A stretch of 6,067 nt of DNA from Syntrophorhabdus sp. PtaB.Bin184 (lineage in GTDB: Bacteria; Desulfobacterota; Syntrophorhabdia; Syntrophorhabdales; Syntrophorhabdaceae), in assembly GCA_002067555.1 (NCBI GenBank), contig MVQQ01000183.1, positions 1 through 6,067 of the forward strand, given 5' to 3'. Numbering within the stretch: position 1 is the stretch's first letter; every line of letters starts with the position of its first letter. The notes beneath the pieces are model-generated. The model searched no databases. It saw only the letters and a list, made by a program, of their open reading frames with translations, and had not been told where the DNA came from. Of this stretch, positions 5,069 through 6,067 are shown piece by piece. A program made the position numbers and the translations under genes.

Positions 5069-6042
5069 ACCAGTTTCTGCCCGCGTTTCACGGCCATGCT
5101 CACCGCGGCGGCGGAAAGATCAAGATGGTAGGACAGTTCCGACTGGCTCGTACCGAGCTCGTTGACCGCGAAGTAGCAAAAGAGACTCCGTGCCATGACC
5201 TTCTTCGGTTCCTTTCCCGGTGTGAAGAGTTCCTCCCTGTCGATGGCAAAGAGCCGGCAGACATGGTCGGCGACGCTTTCGATGTCGAATCCCATGGCCT
5301 TGAGATGGTATCTGCGCTCCATCCGTTCTTGCGCTTCAGAGAGCACCCTGTCCACGAAATCCCCGTCGCCGAGGATGCGTTCATCGGACTTCCTGAAAAG
5401 ATTCTCGCGACGTATCGCCAAGACGTTCGTCCAGCCACCGCTGCTGCGGATGAGACCTCCTCCCACGAGATCATCCCGGCGTCCGGCCGCCGCTCCTTCC
5501 TCCACGAAGCGCAGATACGCTGTCCTTGCGAGAGATGGCTCGTCGGCGAAGAGGCGGAGCACCCCGTCCACGTCCTGCCATGAGTTCGCGCGTCTGCCGA
5601 GAATGGGACCGTGACCGCAGTACTGGAAATCCTCCAGGTCCTCCGTCGTGGCGACGATGCCGGCGCGGAGGGGATTGAGGTGGATGTAGCGAACAAGTTC
5701 CAGGAAATAGGATTCCTCCTGACAGAGGATGGACTTGTAGCGGTTCTGGAACAGGTGGCCGGACCTCTTGTGGCGCCTGTTGTGCCGGATCGCGTAGGCC
5801 GTCAGAAGGCGCCGCATCACCTGTGCAAGCGGGTCCCGTCCCGTCCTGAGGAGCAGATGAAAGTGGTTCGGGATGAGGGCGAAGGCGTAGCAGTGCGTTT
5901 TCGTCTGGTCGAGGATCACGCCGAGGCGGTCAAGAAAGAGGTCCCTGTCATAATCATCACGGAAGATGACCCGCCGCTCGATACCTCTCGCAATGACGTG
6001 ATGCAGCGCACCGGCGGCATCTATGCGGGATTTACGGGGCAT
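4999..6042 (-). CDS. REP-associated tyrosine transposase (RAYT) with C-terminal DnaA-like HTH domain
   Basis: This 347-aa Y1/HUH nuclease of the RAYT group is expected to bind and cleave single-stranded REP DNA. The N-terminal catalytic domain (about 1-130) shows the family opening RKSRIDAAGALHHVIARG, the HUH motif H60-F61-H62 in IPNHFHLLLRT, the GHLFQNRYKS block (95-104), and RYIHLNPLRAG (118-128), where Y119 is the likely catalytic tyrosine by comparison with E. coli TnpA-REP. A linker with GRRDDLVGGGLI and SSGGW (187-204) leads to the DnaA-like helix-turn-helix region (about 219-335; SDERILGD, ARSLFCYFAVNELGT). All expected motifs are present and the frame is unbroken, so it is probably active. 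The start at 6042 matches the usual RAYT N-terminus. The ribosome site is poor: AAGGAG lies 19 bases upstream and a REP core occupies the gap, so folding there may limit translation. The stop codon lies inside a REP unit. Confidence 0.92.
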   Translation of the reverse strand: MPRKSRIDAAGALHHVIARGIERRVIFRDDYDRDLFLDRLGVILDQTKTHCYAFALIPNHFHLLLRTGRDPLAQVMRRLLTAYAIRHNRRHKRSGHLFQNRYKSILCQEESYFLELVRYIHLNPLRAGIVATTEDLEDFQYCGHGPILGRRANSWQDVDGVLRLFADEPSLARTAYLRFVEEGAAAGRRDDLVGGGLIRSSGGWTNVLAIRRENLFRKSDERILGDGDFVDRVLSEAQERMERRYHLKAMGFDIESVADHVCRLFAIDREELFTPGKEPKKVMARSLFCYFAVNELGTSQSELSYHLDLSAAAVSMAVKRGQKLVQERGHRFPCPPTGQEEPENLKM

Positions 6043-6045
6043 GTC

Positions 6046-6067
6046 AGGGACGCCCTGCAGGCTCCTT
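6046..6067 (-). repeat. REP-like repeat at the RAYT 5' side, cut by the window end
   Basis: AGGGACGCCCT (6046-6056) matches the core of the 4954-5001 units except for its first base and has the same orientation. It is followed by GCAGGCTCCTT, whose last eight bases resemble the start of a further unit (GAGCTCCTT). It begins four bases upstream of the RAYT start codon, where it overlaps any ribosome site. The partial unit is consistent with a tandem pair as at the other end. Confidence 0.55.

Larger units (their letters stand above)
4954..6067 (-). mobile_element. REP-RAYT element inserted in the PAS sensor gene (right end beyond window)
   Basis: The element consists of tandem REP units on the left, a full RAYT gene on the minus strand, and a REP-like core at the right edge (GGGACGCCCT at 6047-6056, then GGCTCCTT to the window end). 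The repeats at the two ends face the same way, as direct repeats. The left boundary cuts the second PAS domain of the upstream gene. RAYTs are related to IS200/IS605 transposases and normally sit between genes with few close copies, so an insertion within a gene points to real mobility. The right junction and any resumption of the kinase gene lie outside the window. Confidence 0.65.

Noticed and set aside
5053..5583. Plus-strand frame of 176 codons opposite the RAYT
   Set aside because: It is antisense to a transposase whose motifs are all present, and has no motifs of its own.

Overview
The window looks like an accessory stretch of a moderately GC-rich Gram-negative chromosome. A deltaproteobacterial (Desulfobacterota) host is my best guess. 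That rests on the mix of a PAS/GAF histidine-kinase sensor module, a BACON-repeat exported protein and a RAYT transposase with a C-terminal DnaA-like helix-turn-helix domain. It is inferred from family resemblance, not proven. No rRNA, tRNA or CRISPR array is visible.

Layout, left to right. Positions 1-360 hold a 22-codon ORF with a very strong Shine-Dalgarno, overlapping (ATGA) a second small ORF that encodes a signal-peptide-like peptide. Positions 361-603 hold a REP-like repeat (R1), a degenerate interspersed repeat and a candidate promoter. Positions 604-1023 encode a 139-aa protein I cannot name. Positions 1024-1750 are a graveyard of RAYT-derived sequence: a 28-bp perfect inverted repeat around a relic of a RAYT C-terminus, then a standalone RAYT C-terminal domain, then a second copy of the R1 repeat (R2). 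Positions 1828-3449 carry a good sigma70-type promoter and a secreted protein with five BACON domains. Positions 3450-3775 are a leader region with a third copy of the interspersed repeat, a hairpin, a possible promoter and a possible small ORF. From 3776 a PAS-GAF-PAS sensor gene runs until its second PAS domain is cut at about 4953 by a REP unit present twice in tandem. From there to the window end, on the minus strand, lies an apparently intact 347-aa RAYT (HUH transposase) whose other end shows the same REP core again.

The unifying theme is a REP/RAYT system in several states of decay. An intact copy disrupts a sensor gene, one copy is reduced to its DNA-binding domain, and one is reduced to about 22 codons inside a MITE-like inverted repeat. 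There are also solo REPs. In all three RAYT-derived sequences the stop codon lies within 0-6 bases of a REP, and the REPs share a core built on GGGGACG/CGTCCCC. The BACON and PAS genes show no direct functional link to this system. They, and the 139-aa gene, each have a copy of one interspersed repeat upstream.
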